Shown here piece by piece: positions 47,120 through 58,400 of a DNA stretch of 64,000 bases; position 1 is the stretch's first letter, and each line of letters begins with the position of its first letter. The stretch is taken from positions 1 to 64,000 of IMG/VR virus record IMGVR_UViG_3300034061_001472, one strand, 5' to 3'. The DNA is from a virus. The position numbers and the translations under genes were made by a program. The notes beneath the pieces are model-generated. The model was not told the DNA's origin. It did no database searches and saw nothing but the letters and a program-made list of their open reading frames with translations.

Positions 47120-50100
47120 TTAAGTTAATAGTCGAAGAAGTTTACTTAACTCAGAAGAAATCTCTTGTTGAGTATAGTAGTCTCCCCCGGACATAAACGA
47201 CCTTAAACCGCTGGTCGCTTCTTGAGCGTCCTTCTTACCTATCTTATCTTCTACCCTAGAAAGCATATCATCTAGAAGTGACTTTAAAGCTGGAGGTAGA
47301 TCACTGTAGCGTACCTTCTCCGTATCGCTCCCAAAATCAAAAGGAAGGTTGGCAATTACCTTGCCAAGCTCTCTTGATGAAGAGCGAATATTCTCTAGCG
47401 CGTCTTTGTTGAGAGATCCCGCATCAAGTCTATCAATAATCGAAATAAGTTCCGTTCCCGCCTTAGCAGCTCCCACATAGTCTCCAGTGTTGTCAAAGCC
47501 TTCTGCTTCCTGTAGTTTATCCATTACTCCTTGAGAACCAGACGTGCCTAAATTAGTCTTGATGCGCGCTAAAACATCGCGGAATTTGCCTTTTTCATCG
47601 CGCGGTTGATTCCCAGGGGTATAAATACCCTTGTTTTCTGAATCAACCGCTAATGCTTTTCCCAAGTCACCGTCAACTTTGGTTGAAAATTCAGTAAGTC
47701 GTACACGAAGATCATTTAAGTCTTCCTCGGCAATGTCGCTAGACATACTCTTCCAGTTTTCTGGGATTAAGTCTGAGCTATCTAGTCGGCGTGCCATCTT
47801 CATAATGTGGCGACGAACAGCAGCTCGCTTGCCTGGCTTTGAGCGGCCGTACGCTTGGATTGAATCCTTTAGGGAGTCAAGGTTTGTGATTGGGTAAGAA
47901 CCGTCTGGAAGAGCCTTACCTTCCTTGGCTAGCTTCTGGCGTTTCTCACGAGAGATGTATCCGAACTGGTCGTCGTAGCGAGGTTCGCCATGAATGCGCT
48001 CGTACGCGGCGTCAGCCTGCGCTGAAAGTTGTGCAGCCTTTTCCTCGCGTACTTCTTCAAAGCGAGACTTTGCTGCATTAGCTTTTACTGAAAGTTGGTC
48101 GTATTCTAACTGCTCAAGTTTGTCAATACGAGCGTTCAATTCTGCAACAGGATCTGACTTCATGCGTGCAAGTACCTGGGCACCTGCCGCAACTAATGCC
48201 ATAACCGCGCCTGAGGCTACACGAGCCCGTGCGATAGGGAACCCTGGAACGTTTACCTGACATACAGCTACTAGCTCAAGATTTCCCTTGATTGGACGCC
48301 AGTCGCCAGACGGCGCAGATGCGCGAAGGGCACGAACTTGCTCTGGTGACGCGCCTGGGCGTAGCGCACCAGATACCCAGATACCAAATGCATCTTCACC
48401 TGCGTGTACGTCTGCGATAGCAGACGCTGTATCATCGTAGTGACGAGCTGCTGCAAAGGCGTCTGCATCTAGTGATGCGTGGCCTCCAGCTAATGTTAAT
48501 TGACCGACAGGGACGTCTGTTCCGTCGTCAGAACGGATAACACCCGTGTGGAAGTACGCGTACTTGCTCTTAGAGCGAGGTGGGCGTGTTCCAAAGGACA
48601 TTCCGATGTGATCTACATGCCATGCTGCGATATGGCCAAACACTCGACCTTCATCATCCACAGTTAAAGGCGTTGCCTTTCGTAACTCTGGATTATTGAA
48701 CCATTCGCGAGGAGGCGTGACTGGTATAGAACCAGCAACAAGTCCGCACGCAACTAGCGCAGAAGCTTCTACGGGATCCATATCGTCCGCGTATACTCCG
48801 TCTTCAACCACTACATCCTCCTTATTATTACTCTCGTCTGTGACGAGGTAGATCTGGCACTCTTGGAAAGCCGGTTTAGGGACAAGCGTGACTGCCATCA
48901 CTCGCGCATGAGTAATCATGAGCTTTTCTTTTCCTATTTTACCAGCATCTTCTTCTGGGTCATTCCCTGCAAGTTCAGGTTCAACCTGGTTTGCTTCAAA
49001 CTGATCTAGGTCCGCAGAAATTCCACGGATAAAACCTTCACGCACTAAGCGCTCGGCTTCTCTGCCGTAGGCGCCTGAGTCAAATACTCCGCGGGCATTA
49101 CCGATACCACCAGGGATACGCTCCATATGGTCAATACGTCCTACTACAACTGAGCCGTTATGACCTTCGTCAGACTTAATCTGCCACATTAAGGGCAGAG
49201 GCAAATCTCTAATTTCTATTGCGTCTTTCTTAAAGCTACGGCCATCGCCGGATTCTGCAGTCTCGGGTAGAACAAGAGGGATACGGAACAGTGCTCCAGC
49301 AGGCTCGGTCTCTACCGAGGCAGTTAACACTCTATTGCGAGCGTCGTTTGCCTTGGCTGAAAGTACTGAAGCCTCCATAACTTTTTCGTATGGAAGTAGT
49401 TCATCCACTGAGAATTCTCCTTTTTTCATTCCTGGATTTCTTTTATCTCCAGGCCACATGCCGGTCATTTCCTTATGACGCAACGAGCAATAGCCCTTCG
49501 CGCGTGGACCCATGTACTTCTTTAGGTTGCGGTAGCAACGTGTCCAGTCACCAGGAGAGTTCCAGCGAATTTTTAGTCCGCCTTTGCCAACCGTCCAATA
49601 ACGGCGTAGACCTTCAGCGTTTCCACGATTGCGATCTGCGCCACCTGCTGCGGTCATGACCATAACGTTTCCGTTAGGTCCCCAAAGAACTGTAAGAAGC
49701 TCTGCGTCAATAGTTAGTGATGCAATAACCGGGATTGTTCCATCAACCTGTTGAATTACTGATTTTAATGATTCTCCGTCTAGAGGAACTACAGGAGGAG
49801 GAGTTGGTGAGTTTAGATCGTTTAGTATCGCCTCGTTGCGTGTCCACTTGCCGTCTACGCGCGAGTACGTCATCGGTGCGTTTGAAGTAGAACTTGCAGG
49901 GACTAACGCAACTAAGTCAAGAACTGCCGCGACGTCATCTGAAGAGACAATAGCAAAGAACAAAGGCTGAACGTCGCTTGTGCCAGGGGTAACCTCTTTA
50001 GACTCACCAGGTTTAACGTTAGGCTTTGTCTTTTTAATTTCCTTAACTTCAGAAGCTAATTCTGCTTCAGCACTTCCGCGAATAATTGGTTGGTAATACC

Positions 50101-51826
50101 GCTTGTTTGGGTAGTAGTACTTACCATCTGAGCCTTTAACTTTTTTATTTAAGAAATCTTTAAGAAGAGGATTTTTGTAAGGGTCTACAATAAGTTTAGC
50201 GCCTACAATTTTTTCAAGCTCTAGTAGGTAACTAGACTTCTTATACTCCGGCGTTTGACCAGGACCTGTTACAGGCTTAGGGCCAGAGTAGTTTGGCAGC
50301 TTGCCAACTTCTACCGGAGCAGGTGTAGCTCCTTTAGGGTTAAAAGCGTTGCGCTGGCTGTCAACGTAGCCAGGGAAGTTAAAAAGTATGCTCCCTACGT
50401 CGGCAGGTGAGAATGCTGGAAGAGTTCCAGGAATCTTCGCGCCTGGTCTGTCACGAGGAACACGAGGCTCACCTAGTATACCTGAGGTATCTAACGGAGT
50501 TACGTTAATAGTTGAAGTAGGAGCCGTGTATGGGCCTTCTGGCTCTGTTTGATCTGCAGGCACATCAATTTCGTTTCCGCTGTCTAGCTTAACGCGCACG
50601 GTAGAATCTGTTGTGTTGACAGAAACAACTTGCCCTGAGCCTCTTGCTGCATCTCCGCCAACTACTACTCTTGACCCTGCTTTAGGCTTTTTTCCAAATT
50701 TTCCGCCTTTTTGACGAGGCTGCTCTGCGACGATGTCGCTGCGGTTTTCAGACGTGTAGATTCCGTCGCCTGGTACACCACCTGGTCCACTGGCAATAGG
50801 AGCTTCTCCGGCCGCAGTTAGGGTTCTATCAATAAACTCTAGGTCTAATTCAGAAGCTGCATCTAAAAACATGCTAGCTTCTTCTTCGTTAATCTCGAAC
50901 AACGAGACAGGAGTGTTTGGAGATTCCTGGAAACAAGCAGAAAGGAACAGCGCTGATTCTGGGTCTATCTCAACATGGTTAAAGTTGTCAATAGAAAATT
51001 CATCATCAAGTTCTTTGTCGTAGCTTGCAAAGTCGCTGTCAACGCCGTCTAGCACATGCCAGTTCCCCGCGTCCCACACTGAAAGAGATCGCTCGCTGTC
51101 GACCTTATAAAGTCTGTCAATACCTGAGCCGTCCATACGAACTCTAGCTACAAACTCTGTCTCTGTTAAATCGTTTGATATTGCCTCTTCAAAAGAAGAA
51201 AGATCCGCGCTGTATTCTTTACCAGTTGCATAGTCGTACTCATCTTCTTTATAGCTTGAATCAACGTATCCGTCAGCTCTTACTGCTTTCTTATTTTCTC
51301 GAGTGACGATTGCTTGCGCCCAGCGCCACGCGGTGTCGCCACCCCAGAGAGCCCACGCAATACGGCCATTTGACGGAAAACCTTTCTCGCCCGGTTGGTA
51401 TCCCTCTGCTTTTTTATCGACCTCATGACGAGGAAAATACTTAGCAATATGACGAACTTTTTCAATTCCAATTTGGCCGCCTTTCGCCAACGTGCGTGCG
51501 CTGTTTACACCGACAGATGTTCCGCCACGGTCGTGTTCTTTGCGCCACTCTAAACCGCGCTTAGCTTCCTCTTGAGCGCCTTTAGGGATAGTGTACATGC
51601 GACCTGCCGCGGCAACTATGCTTACGTCTAAGGTAGTAAGTGCACCGTGCGCTAGGTCCGTAATTGACTCTGTTATTTCAATATCGTCGTCTACCCAAGA
51701 CGCGGACGCAACTAATGAAGAAAGTAATCCAGAAGCTACGATAACGTTTTCTTCTGCCTCGATAATAACAGCGTTAACGCCGTCGGCAAAAAGAACATTA
51801 GTACCGTTCTTTCCAATAATCTCCAC
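47120..51826 (-). CDS. Head maturation polyprotein with HK97-type prohead protease
   Basis: About 1568 residues. I place the start at GTG 51826, just after the upstream TAA with GGGAAAGAG before it; the longer frame to 51883 would overlap the upstream gene by 56 bp. The N-terminus has a domain common next to phage proteases and portals (YTIPKGAQEEAKRGLEWRKEH, SNGRIAWALWGGD). Around residues 840-990 the prohead protease pattern appears: FRIPLVLPET; SDEGHNGSVVVGRID (candidate His); VREGFIRGISADLD (candidate Ser); LVPKPAFQECQIYLV. Further parts: an SH3-like segment (GSGQVVSVNTTDSTVRVKLD), an actinophage capsid-maturation domain (FGHIAAWHVDHIGM) and a helical tail. It is much longer than a stand-alone protease (~200 residues). 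Confidence 0.75.
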   Translation of the reverse strand: MEIIGKNGTNVLFADGVNAVIIEAEENVIVASGLLSSLVASASWVDDDIEITESITDLAHGALTTLDVSIVAAAGRMYTIPKGAQEEAKRGLEWRKEHDRGGTSVGVNSARTLAKGGQIGIEKVRHIAKYFPRHEVDKKAEGYQPGEKGFPSNGRIAWALWGGDTAWRWAQAIVTRENKKAVRADGYVDSSYKEDEYDYATGKEYSADLSSFEEAISNDLTETEFVARVRMDGSGIDRLYKVDSERSLSVWDAGNWHVLDGVDSDFASYDKELDDEFSIDNFNHVEIDPESALFLSACFQESPNTPVSLFEINEEEASMFLDAASELDLEFIDRTLTAAGEAPIASGPGGVPGDGIYTSENRSDIVAEQPRQKGGKFGKKPKAGSRVVVGGDAARGSGQVVSVNTTDSTVRVKLDSGNEIDVPADQTEPEGPYTAPTSTINVTPLDTSGILGEPRVPRDRPGAKIPGTLPAFSPADVGSILFNFPGYVDSQRNAFNPKGATPAPVEVGKLPNYSGPKPVTGPGQTPEYKKSSYLLELEKIVGAKLIVDPYKNPLLKDFLNKKVKGSDGKYYYPNKRYYQPIIRGSAEAELASEVKEIKKTKPNVKPGESKEVTPGTSDVQPLFFAIVSSDDVAAVLDLVALVPASSTSNAPMTYSRVDGKWTRNEAILNDLNSPTPPPVVPLDGESLKSVIQQVDGTIPVIASLTIDAELLTVLWGPNGNVMVMTAAGGADRNRGNAEGLRRYWTVGKGGLKIRWNSPGDWTRCYRNLKKYMGPRAKGYCSLRHKEMTGMWPGDKRNPGMKKGEFSVDELLPYEKVMEASVLSAKANDARNRVLTASVETEPAGALFRIPLVLPETAESGDGRSFKKDAIEIRDLPLPLMWQIKSDEGHNGSVVVGRIDHMERIPGGIGNARGVFDSGAYGREAERLVREGFIRGISADLDQFEANQVEPELAGNDPEEDAGKIGKEKLMITHARVMAVTLVPKPAFQECQIYLVTDESNNKEDVVVEDGVYADDMDPVEASALVACGLVAGSIPVTPPREWFNNPELRKATPLTVDDEGRVFGHIAAWHVDHIGMSFGTRPPRSKSKYAYFHTGVIRSDDGTDVPVGQLTLAGGHASLDADAFAAARHYDDTASAIADVHAGEDAFGIWVSGALRPGASPEQVRALRASAPSGDWRPIKGNLELVAVCQVNVPGFPIARARVASGAVMALVAAGAQVLARMKSDPVAELNARIDKLEQLEYDQLSVKANAAKSRFEEVREEKAAQLSAQADAAYERIHGEPRYDDQFGYISREKRQKLAKEGKALPDGSYPITNLDSLKDSIQAYGRSKPGKRAAVRRHIMKMARRLDSSDLIPENWKSMSSDIAEEDLNDLRVRLTEFSTKVDGDLGKALAVDSENKGIYTPGNQPRDEKGKFRDVLARIKTNLGTSGSQGVMDKLQEAEGFDNTGDYVGAAKAGTELISIIDRLDAGSLNKDALENIRSSSRELGKVIANLPFDFGSDTEKVRYSDLPPALKSLLDDMLSRVEDKIGKKDAQEATSGLRSFMSGGDYYTQQEISSELSKLLRLLT

Positions 51827-51827
51827 G

Positions 51828-52421
51828 TTACTCTTTCCCTGTCTCTTTGTTGGTAGGTTGCAGATCAAAAACAAGATCTCCAACGTACCCGTCGGCGGTT
51901 TGACCGTCCATGTAATCTAAGAGCCAGGCATTGGGACCGTTAGGATCTACTCCGCCTAGCGCCGCGAAGACAAGTTCAATCATACCACTAGCTGTAATCT
52001 CTTGATCAGGATCCTCGCTAGATAACTGATCATGCAACTCGGGAAAATCATGAAATACCTGGTCCGTATCGTCGGATGCAACGGCCATGGCAATCCCTTT
52101 AGCTTTGCCATTAGCTGCCGATGCTGCGTGGGCAAGCGCAATCTTTTCTGTCTTAACAGCAATCTTTTCATTAGGCTCGTCGAAAACGTTAGAAAAGTAG
52201 AAGTTTGACAAGCCAAGAGTAGATATTCCCAGGTAGTCATCTACCTTAAGTTTCTTAGTGTCTGTGCCTATTCTTTCCATAATCATTGCTTGACGCTTCT
52301 TTGCATCAAACATCGGGTTCTTATCGTCACTAAAGACGTACGTGTACCCTTTGTCTGTAGCTACCACGGAGAAGGTATGCTTGTTACTAACTATGTCGTA
52401 CGCGCGGATTACTTTTATCAT
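51828..52421 (-). CDS. Hypothetical virion-region protein (197 residues)
   Basis: Start ATG 52421. The first half is basic and beta-like (IKVIRAYDIVSNKHTFSVVATDKGYTYVF), the second half acidic with LVFAALGGVDPNGPNAWLLDYMDG. No family recognised. It lies between two giant head-region genes with close spacing (11 bp and a one-base gap), so it is probably a head assembly or internal protein. Confidence 0.6.
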   Translation of the reverse strand: MIKVIRAYDIVSNKHTFSVVATDKGYTYVFSDDKNPMFDAKKRQAMIMERIGTDTKKLKVDDYLGISTLGLSNFYFSNVFDEPNEKIAVKTEKIALAHAASAANGKAKGIAMAVASDDTDQVFHDFPELHDQLSSEDPDQEITASGMIELVFAALGGVDPNGPNAWLLDYMDGQTADGYVGDLVFDLQPTNKETGKE

Positions 52422-52432
52422 TGTGTATTACC

Positions 52433-55400
52433 CTATCTCCAGTAGCTAGCTGTTAGAATATCTTTAAACTGTTCAAAGTTTCTCGTGCCGGGAGTGAGAA
52501 GCTCTGCTGTACGCGCCTCAATAGCGTCTCGATATGCGTTCAAGCTTCCGTAGCGGTCGATGATAATTCTAAGCTCATTTCCGCTAGGAGAAAACGCATC
52601 AGATCTCAAGGAGGCAACTAACTTGTCTGCCTCGTTTCTAAACGCCTGAATAAGTTCATCTTGACCCATTCTTTGTAGAAGCACTGGGATAGTGTTTGAG
52701 TACACGTTATCGTAAGTTGATAGAACTTGTTCAAAGTTAAATGTATCTGAAGGAGCCATTTGCGCGAGAGAATGATCTATCGGAAGCATACGTAGGCGGG
52801 AAGGGTCCGTGCCATCAATAGCAAGAAGGACGTTCCCGTTATGGCGATCTTGATTGTTTATAATAAGATCAAGAAGGGCAATGCGAACAGCGTCTTCAGG
52901 AGTACGAAGAGAATCTAACAAGGTTGAGCGAGTAACAGGGACTATTCCATCAGGTCCTTGAATTCCTCCGTTTTCAAAGACGTTTGACAGAGTCTGAGGC
53001 TCGCTAGCAAGAGGCAATGAAGAACCTGCCTGTTGCATTACAAGAACTTCTCCAGATGCGTCTTTAATATTTGCTCGTGTCTCGTACATACCTTGGAACC
53101 CGAGCGCACGAGTAAGCATTCCTGCTTCTATTTCAGCACGAAGAGGGTCGATCCTGTACTGCTTTGCAAGTTCATCTTTCTTGACGTAGAAAATTTGCCC
53201 GGAGTCAGTGTGCTTTACTAGGTACGTATCGTTATATCCCGATTCTTCTGTTCCCAATCTGCGAACTGTAAAGCCAGGAAGTCTATTTTTTGAGATATCT
53301 TCAAAGTCAGCTGAGGCAAGAAGATTCCCAACGCCAAAGTCTGTTTGCCCAGCGCGAGGATTATCTGCTGCCGCCTCTGCGTCTAAGGCGGTACGTAGTC
53401 TAAACGCATCTGTAAGAGGAAGAGTTCTGTTGTCTCCTGCCATAATCTGATCTCCTACCCAGCGGGAGAGAGCTGTCTTAGCCGCGGGTGAGAGAGTAGC
53501 TAAAGATGTGTTGTTTTGGAACGCGCTTCTAATCTCTTCTATATAAGGAGTAAGGGTTTGATTATTCGCTAAGAACTCGTCGCTATTAGCCTTAAGCACA
53601 AACTCACGCGAGACTCCAGGACGGTTAAGCTTGTCCTTTATGCGTGAACGAGCTCTACGAATCTGATCATAGTTTATCGCTTGAATTTGTTCTTTTCTAG
53701 TAGGATCTAGGCGTTTTACTCCCATCCAACCTGTGTTCTCAGACATGAACTTCTTGCCTAGCCAATTTGTTGCGCCAGGATACCAGCCAACTAGCGCTAG
53801 CTCCATCGGAGTTGGGGCCTTGTCTAAATCTACACCACCTCCAGGGATCTTTGCCTGGTCTGCTCTTTGTTTTAGTCTGTCAATAGCAGCTCGCTCTTGA
53901 TCTGTGTTCGCTTCGCGACGCATGCGCTGAAGTCTCCAGCCTAGATCATTTTCTGCAGAACCTGGTGTTTCCCAGTTAAAACCGTTTAGAGCCCAGACAA
54001 ACGCGCCTTGATATGATCCTCCACCTGCAGCCTGCACGTGAATCTCTTTAACGCCGTTTGCTATGTACCAGTCTTCCATGTAGCGGTTATACGCTGTTGC
54101 AAAACCAGATTTCTTATCTCTAGCGCTATCAATAGACAGATAGTCATTTTTAACCTTCCAGTATCCTGGAGTACCGTCACCACGACTTACGTATGAAAGT
54201 GTTCGGTTAACTGTTCCAATTGTACGACCGTCTGAGTCTTTAATACTCATTGAAGTTGTAAAACTCATTGGGACGTTATCTCTAGTTATGCTAGCTTCAT
54301 CTGTCCCGACTAAGTTAATACTTACGCCTCTGCTTGTAAGAGTGTAACCGTTATTTCCAAAAGTTACGCCGTCTCTAATTCCAAAGGTGTCAAAAACTGC
54401 TTTATCTAAACGCTCTTTTATAGCTTCAGCTTCAGCTCGTTTTTGCGTGCGTTCATCACCATCGAGTGTACTTGCAGCAAGTGTTGCAAGAGAGTACTCT
54501 ACGTTTAGCTTTCTTAAGTTATCAAGAGAGACTCTGTTACGACCGGCAAATGCTATTTCACCAGCTCTATCACCCCACGCTGCAAAATCTGTCTGCACCG
54601 CGTCTGGATTTCCAAGACCTTGTAGTTCTTCTGGAAGTTCTCCAAGATTAGCCACACCAGCAATACTTCCATCTGTAGCAACTGCACCTGGGTTTACTAC
54701 AGGCGCATCAAGTCTGTCTCCAATGTTAGTTGGGACCGGCGGGATTGCTGGGACTTCGCGATTTGGGACAGCTTGAACTGCATCGCCTGTCGCACGAACC
54801 TTGAGTGCAGAGCGAACAGCAACAGTTCCGTCATCAAATCGTACACGAACATAAGGAATTCTTTCGCCAGTGCGGTTATCAATGTTTTGCACAGCGATAA
54901 CTGTTCCAGTACGGCCGTCACGTGATGCACGAATACGTGTGCCTTTACCCATAACCTTTCCAGTTCTATCAAGAACTGTGTTGTCTGGGTGATATCCACG
55001 ATTTTCTGGTCCTGGGTAAGCTAGAGCTGGCTCTGCCACTTCTGCGGCTGGCTCTTCGACGACTGGCACAGATTCATTAGTAGGTATCTCTTCTGCAGAG
55101 TCTCCGCCAATATCGTCAACAAGTTCATTCCATGAATCAGAGTCGTTGTACGCTTTAGCAAATCGATCTTTAACTTCTGTAGTGTTATTGATGAACTCAA
55201 AAGAAACCTCAGAGTTAACACCATTTGGACGTATACTTCTAAATCTTATATCGTTCTGAAGTCCATTTTCCTCTAGCCAGTCTGTAAATTGCTGCTGACT
55301 ATTTATTTCTGAAAAGTCAATGGTATGCGCGTAGCGTGGCGGAGTGTTAGCAGCTTCAGGGACGAAATCATCATTGCTAACGAAACCCCTTAGTCCAGCT

Positions 55401-58400
55401 TGCTCTTCATCAGTAGGCGCGCGCCAACCGAGTGCTTGAGCGTTTTCACTAGCGAACCACTCTTCAGTATTTTGAGGAGTAAAAGAAAACAGTCCTGCTT
55501 GCTCTTGCCATCTAAACAGAATCGGCTCTGTGCCCTCTCCACGAGAAAGAACAAGCATGGATTCGGTGTTTGATGAATTTTCGTAGATACCTACGATCTT
55601 GTTGTCATTAGTAAACCCTCTAGGGAACGTAGTTCTAATTAAACTACTAATATTGTTAAGTCCTTGCGTGTCAAAAGGACCAATTGGAGCGGGAGGGTTT
55701 ACTGGGCGCTCGATAGCTTGACGTTCTCCTGTTGTAGGAGGAAATCTACGCGGCTCCGGTTCTTGAGCGGGTTGACGAAGTATGTCAGGACCCGCAACTT
55801 CAGTAATCGCCTCTATGATCTCAGCATCGTCTGCCTCAGACCAATCAAGAAGTCCTTCTTGGTTTATAGCATCACGGATCTTATCAGCCGTTTCATCGTC
55901 AACAGTGTTTCCGGTCTGCTCTATAAGATCTCTAATCATTTGAGAGTGCGCTTGAAGTCTCGACTCAGATGTATCAGATTCTGGATCACTTAAGTTGTCA
56001 ATCATATCTTCAAGATCGCCAGGATCATCACTCATGTCGTTTGATTCTCTTTTAAGCTCTAAAAGAATATCATTGGTGTTGATGTCTTGAAGTTGGATAG
56101 CATCACGAAGAGCTTCAACTGGAACTTCAACTGTAATATCATCGAAAGATAGAAGCGCCGCGCCTGAGCCATCGGTGATACCGGCAATCATCTGGTCAAT
56201 AAGATCTGCAGTCTCGTAGTCGCGAGAAAGAATCTCCGGGTTATCTGTAAATCCATTTTCATCAACTTCCGGTTGAGAAGGAATGTACGCATTTGAGTCT
56301 GGGATGTAATAGTCAGGGTTCTCAAAGTCAATAGGTACGTTTTCAATAAGCTGTCCAGGAAGTGGATCTTCTTCTGGCAAAGGCTTATCTTTTTTGTTAG
56401 CTGATGAGACGCTGTCTGGAGAAGCGCTCTTAATCTGACGAATCTCGGCTGTAATGTCATCAACAAGTTGCGCTTCCTCTGGAGAGCGAACTCCTCCTTG
56501 CGCCTCGATAAGACGATTAAGGTTATTGTTGTTTCCATTTACAGAGTCGTAGATGTTTGCAACTACACGGTTAGGGTCTAGTCCAGCTTCCCACACCGCG
56601 TTATAAAGAGCTTCCATTGGAACGTACTCTTCACCTGCGTTAAACTCTAGACGACCAGCGCCTGATGGACGACCCATGTCAGCGCGAGGAATGTCTACTC
56701 CGCCCATGTCTTCAGCTCCAGGAATGTCTCCTGCGTCATCTACGTTTGCGTTTAGAATCTCGGCGATTGCTGCATCATCTGATGTACCAACAAGGGCTTC
56801 GCTTAACGCAGAAACTAAATCTTGTGGAGTAAACTGCGTAGCTAGCTTCTTAGGGTCATCTGTAAAGTTCGTGCTTGCCTCGTCTACACGACCTTCTGGC
56901 TCATAGTCTACAGTACGAAGTTGGAACGCACCGTTAGGCACATCAAAGTTGTTAAATAAACCTGGTGTTGAAGGCTGTGAAGGTGTAGGAGTCTTTGGTG
57001 GAGTCCCATCTGTTGGAGGAGTTGGTGGCTCGTCTGGGCCGTCGCTGTCTTCTTGTAAACGAGTAATTAGCTTATTTACAACGTCTACCGCTTCAGCGGA
57101 GTTCTCACCGTTAGGGAAAATGCCTTCGCTTGGATTTTCTAATCCGTCCATTAAGTTAAACGCATCTTCAAGAGATGAAATAGCAGACTCTACATCTCCA
57201 CTTTCAAGATCCTTCTTTGCTTCCTTAAGATGATCCTGTGCTTGAGAGATTCCCATGGCTCGATCTTCAGTACTACCTTCTTCATCCATGTGCTTATCTA
57301 AGAAGTCTAGTGCTTTGTCTACGTCTTTAATATCTTGAGAATCAGTCTCGTCTTGCGTGGCAGTGCCTGGTTTACGTTCTGAAACTTGAGGAGCAGAGGC
57401 TGCATCATTGTTTTTATTTGCTTCATTTAATCTGGCTACAAGTTTTTTAGCGTCTAGTACAGGATCTCCTGCCATTGGATGTGGAGCAGAAGGGCGTTCT
57501 ATGACTACGCTTCTATCACCATTGTCTGGACCTCTCCAGTTACCATTACGTTCAGGTTTTGGAAGTGTTAAATTAGAAGTATCACCAATTAAATAAAGAG
57601 TAGCTATCTGCCCTTCTACCGCAGCGCGTTCTCTATTGCGGACTCGTCCGTCGCGCATGCGCCCACCAAGTTGGCCAGCACCAGTTCTTATTTCATAGCG
57701 AATATCAGTGCCTTCGATAACACCTTCTGTTGGCAGATCTTCTGGGCTTGAAAAGTCACCGACTTCACCTTGGATCCTAGCGTAGTTTTTCTTACCCTCG
57801 TCCCACTCTTCTCTTGTTTTCTTGAGAAGCTTTTCAATTCTTTTGTCCATCTCTGTAGGAGCTGGAGGATTCTCAATAAGATTTCTGATCTCAGCATCAA
57901 TTTTTTTATTTTGCTCGTCTGTTAAAGCTGGCAGTGGGTCATCACTTGCTGGAGGTCCTGGAAGTCTATTTCCGTCCTTGTCAAAGAAACCTGCTCTGTA
58001 GTCTGCGTCGTCTGGCTCTGGGCCAAAACGCACGTAGTCAGACGGACCATCTTCAAATCTAGGCAGCAGGATCTCTTGTATCTTGATCTCTTCTGGCTTA
58101 ACAGGTTCTAGCTTGCGACCGCGCTTGTCTTCCTCGGCAGTAATCCAGTTTGGAATGTCAGCCTCGGCTGCATCCCATGAATCGTACTCTTTATCATTAG
58201 CGTAGAACTTGCCGTCACGCATGAATATAGCTTTGGCAACAACAGGGTTTCCATTGTCATCTGCATATGTCTTGCTGTACTCGATGTAAGGGAGTCCTTC
58301 TTCACCAAGTACTCTATCTGCACCGATTCGTCTAGGTTCAATGTCTGCTCTTGCACCTGGCCTAACGGCGCCTTCCCAGCCAGCAGGGACCTTGTTGCCA

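Noticed and set aside
47120-51883. Longer start for the protease polyprotein at 51883
   Set aside because: It would overlap the upstream gene by 56 bp and lacks a ribosome-binding site; GTG 51826 follows the upstream stop with GGGAAAGAG in place.
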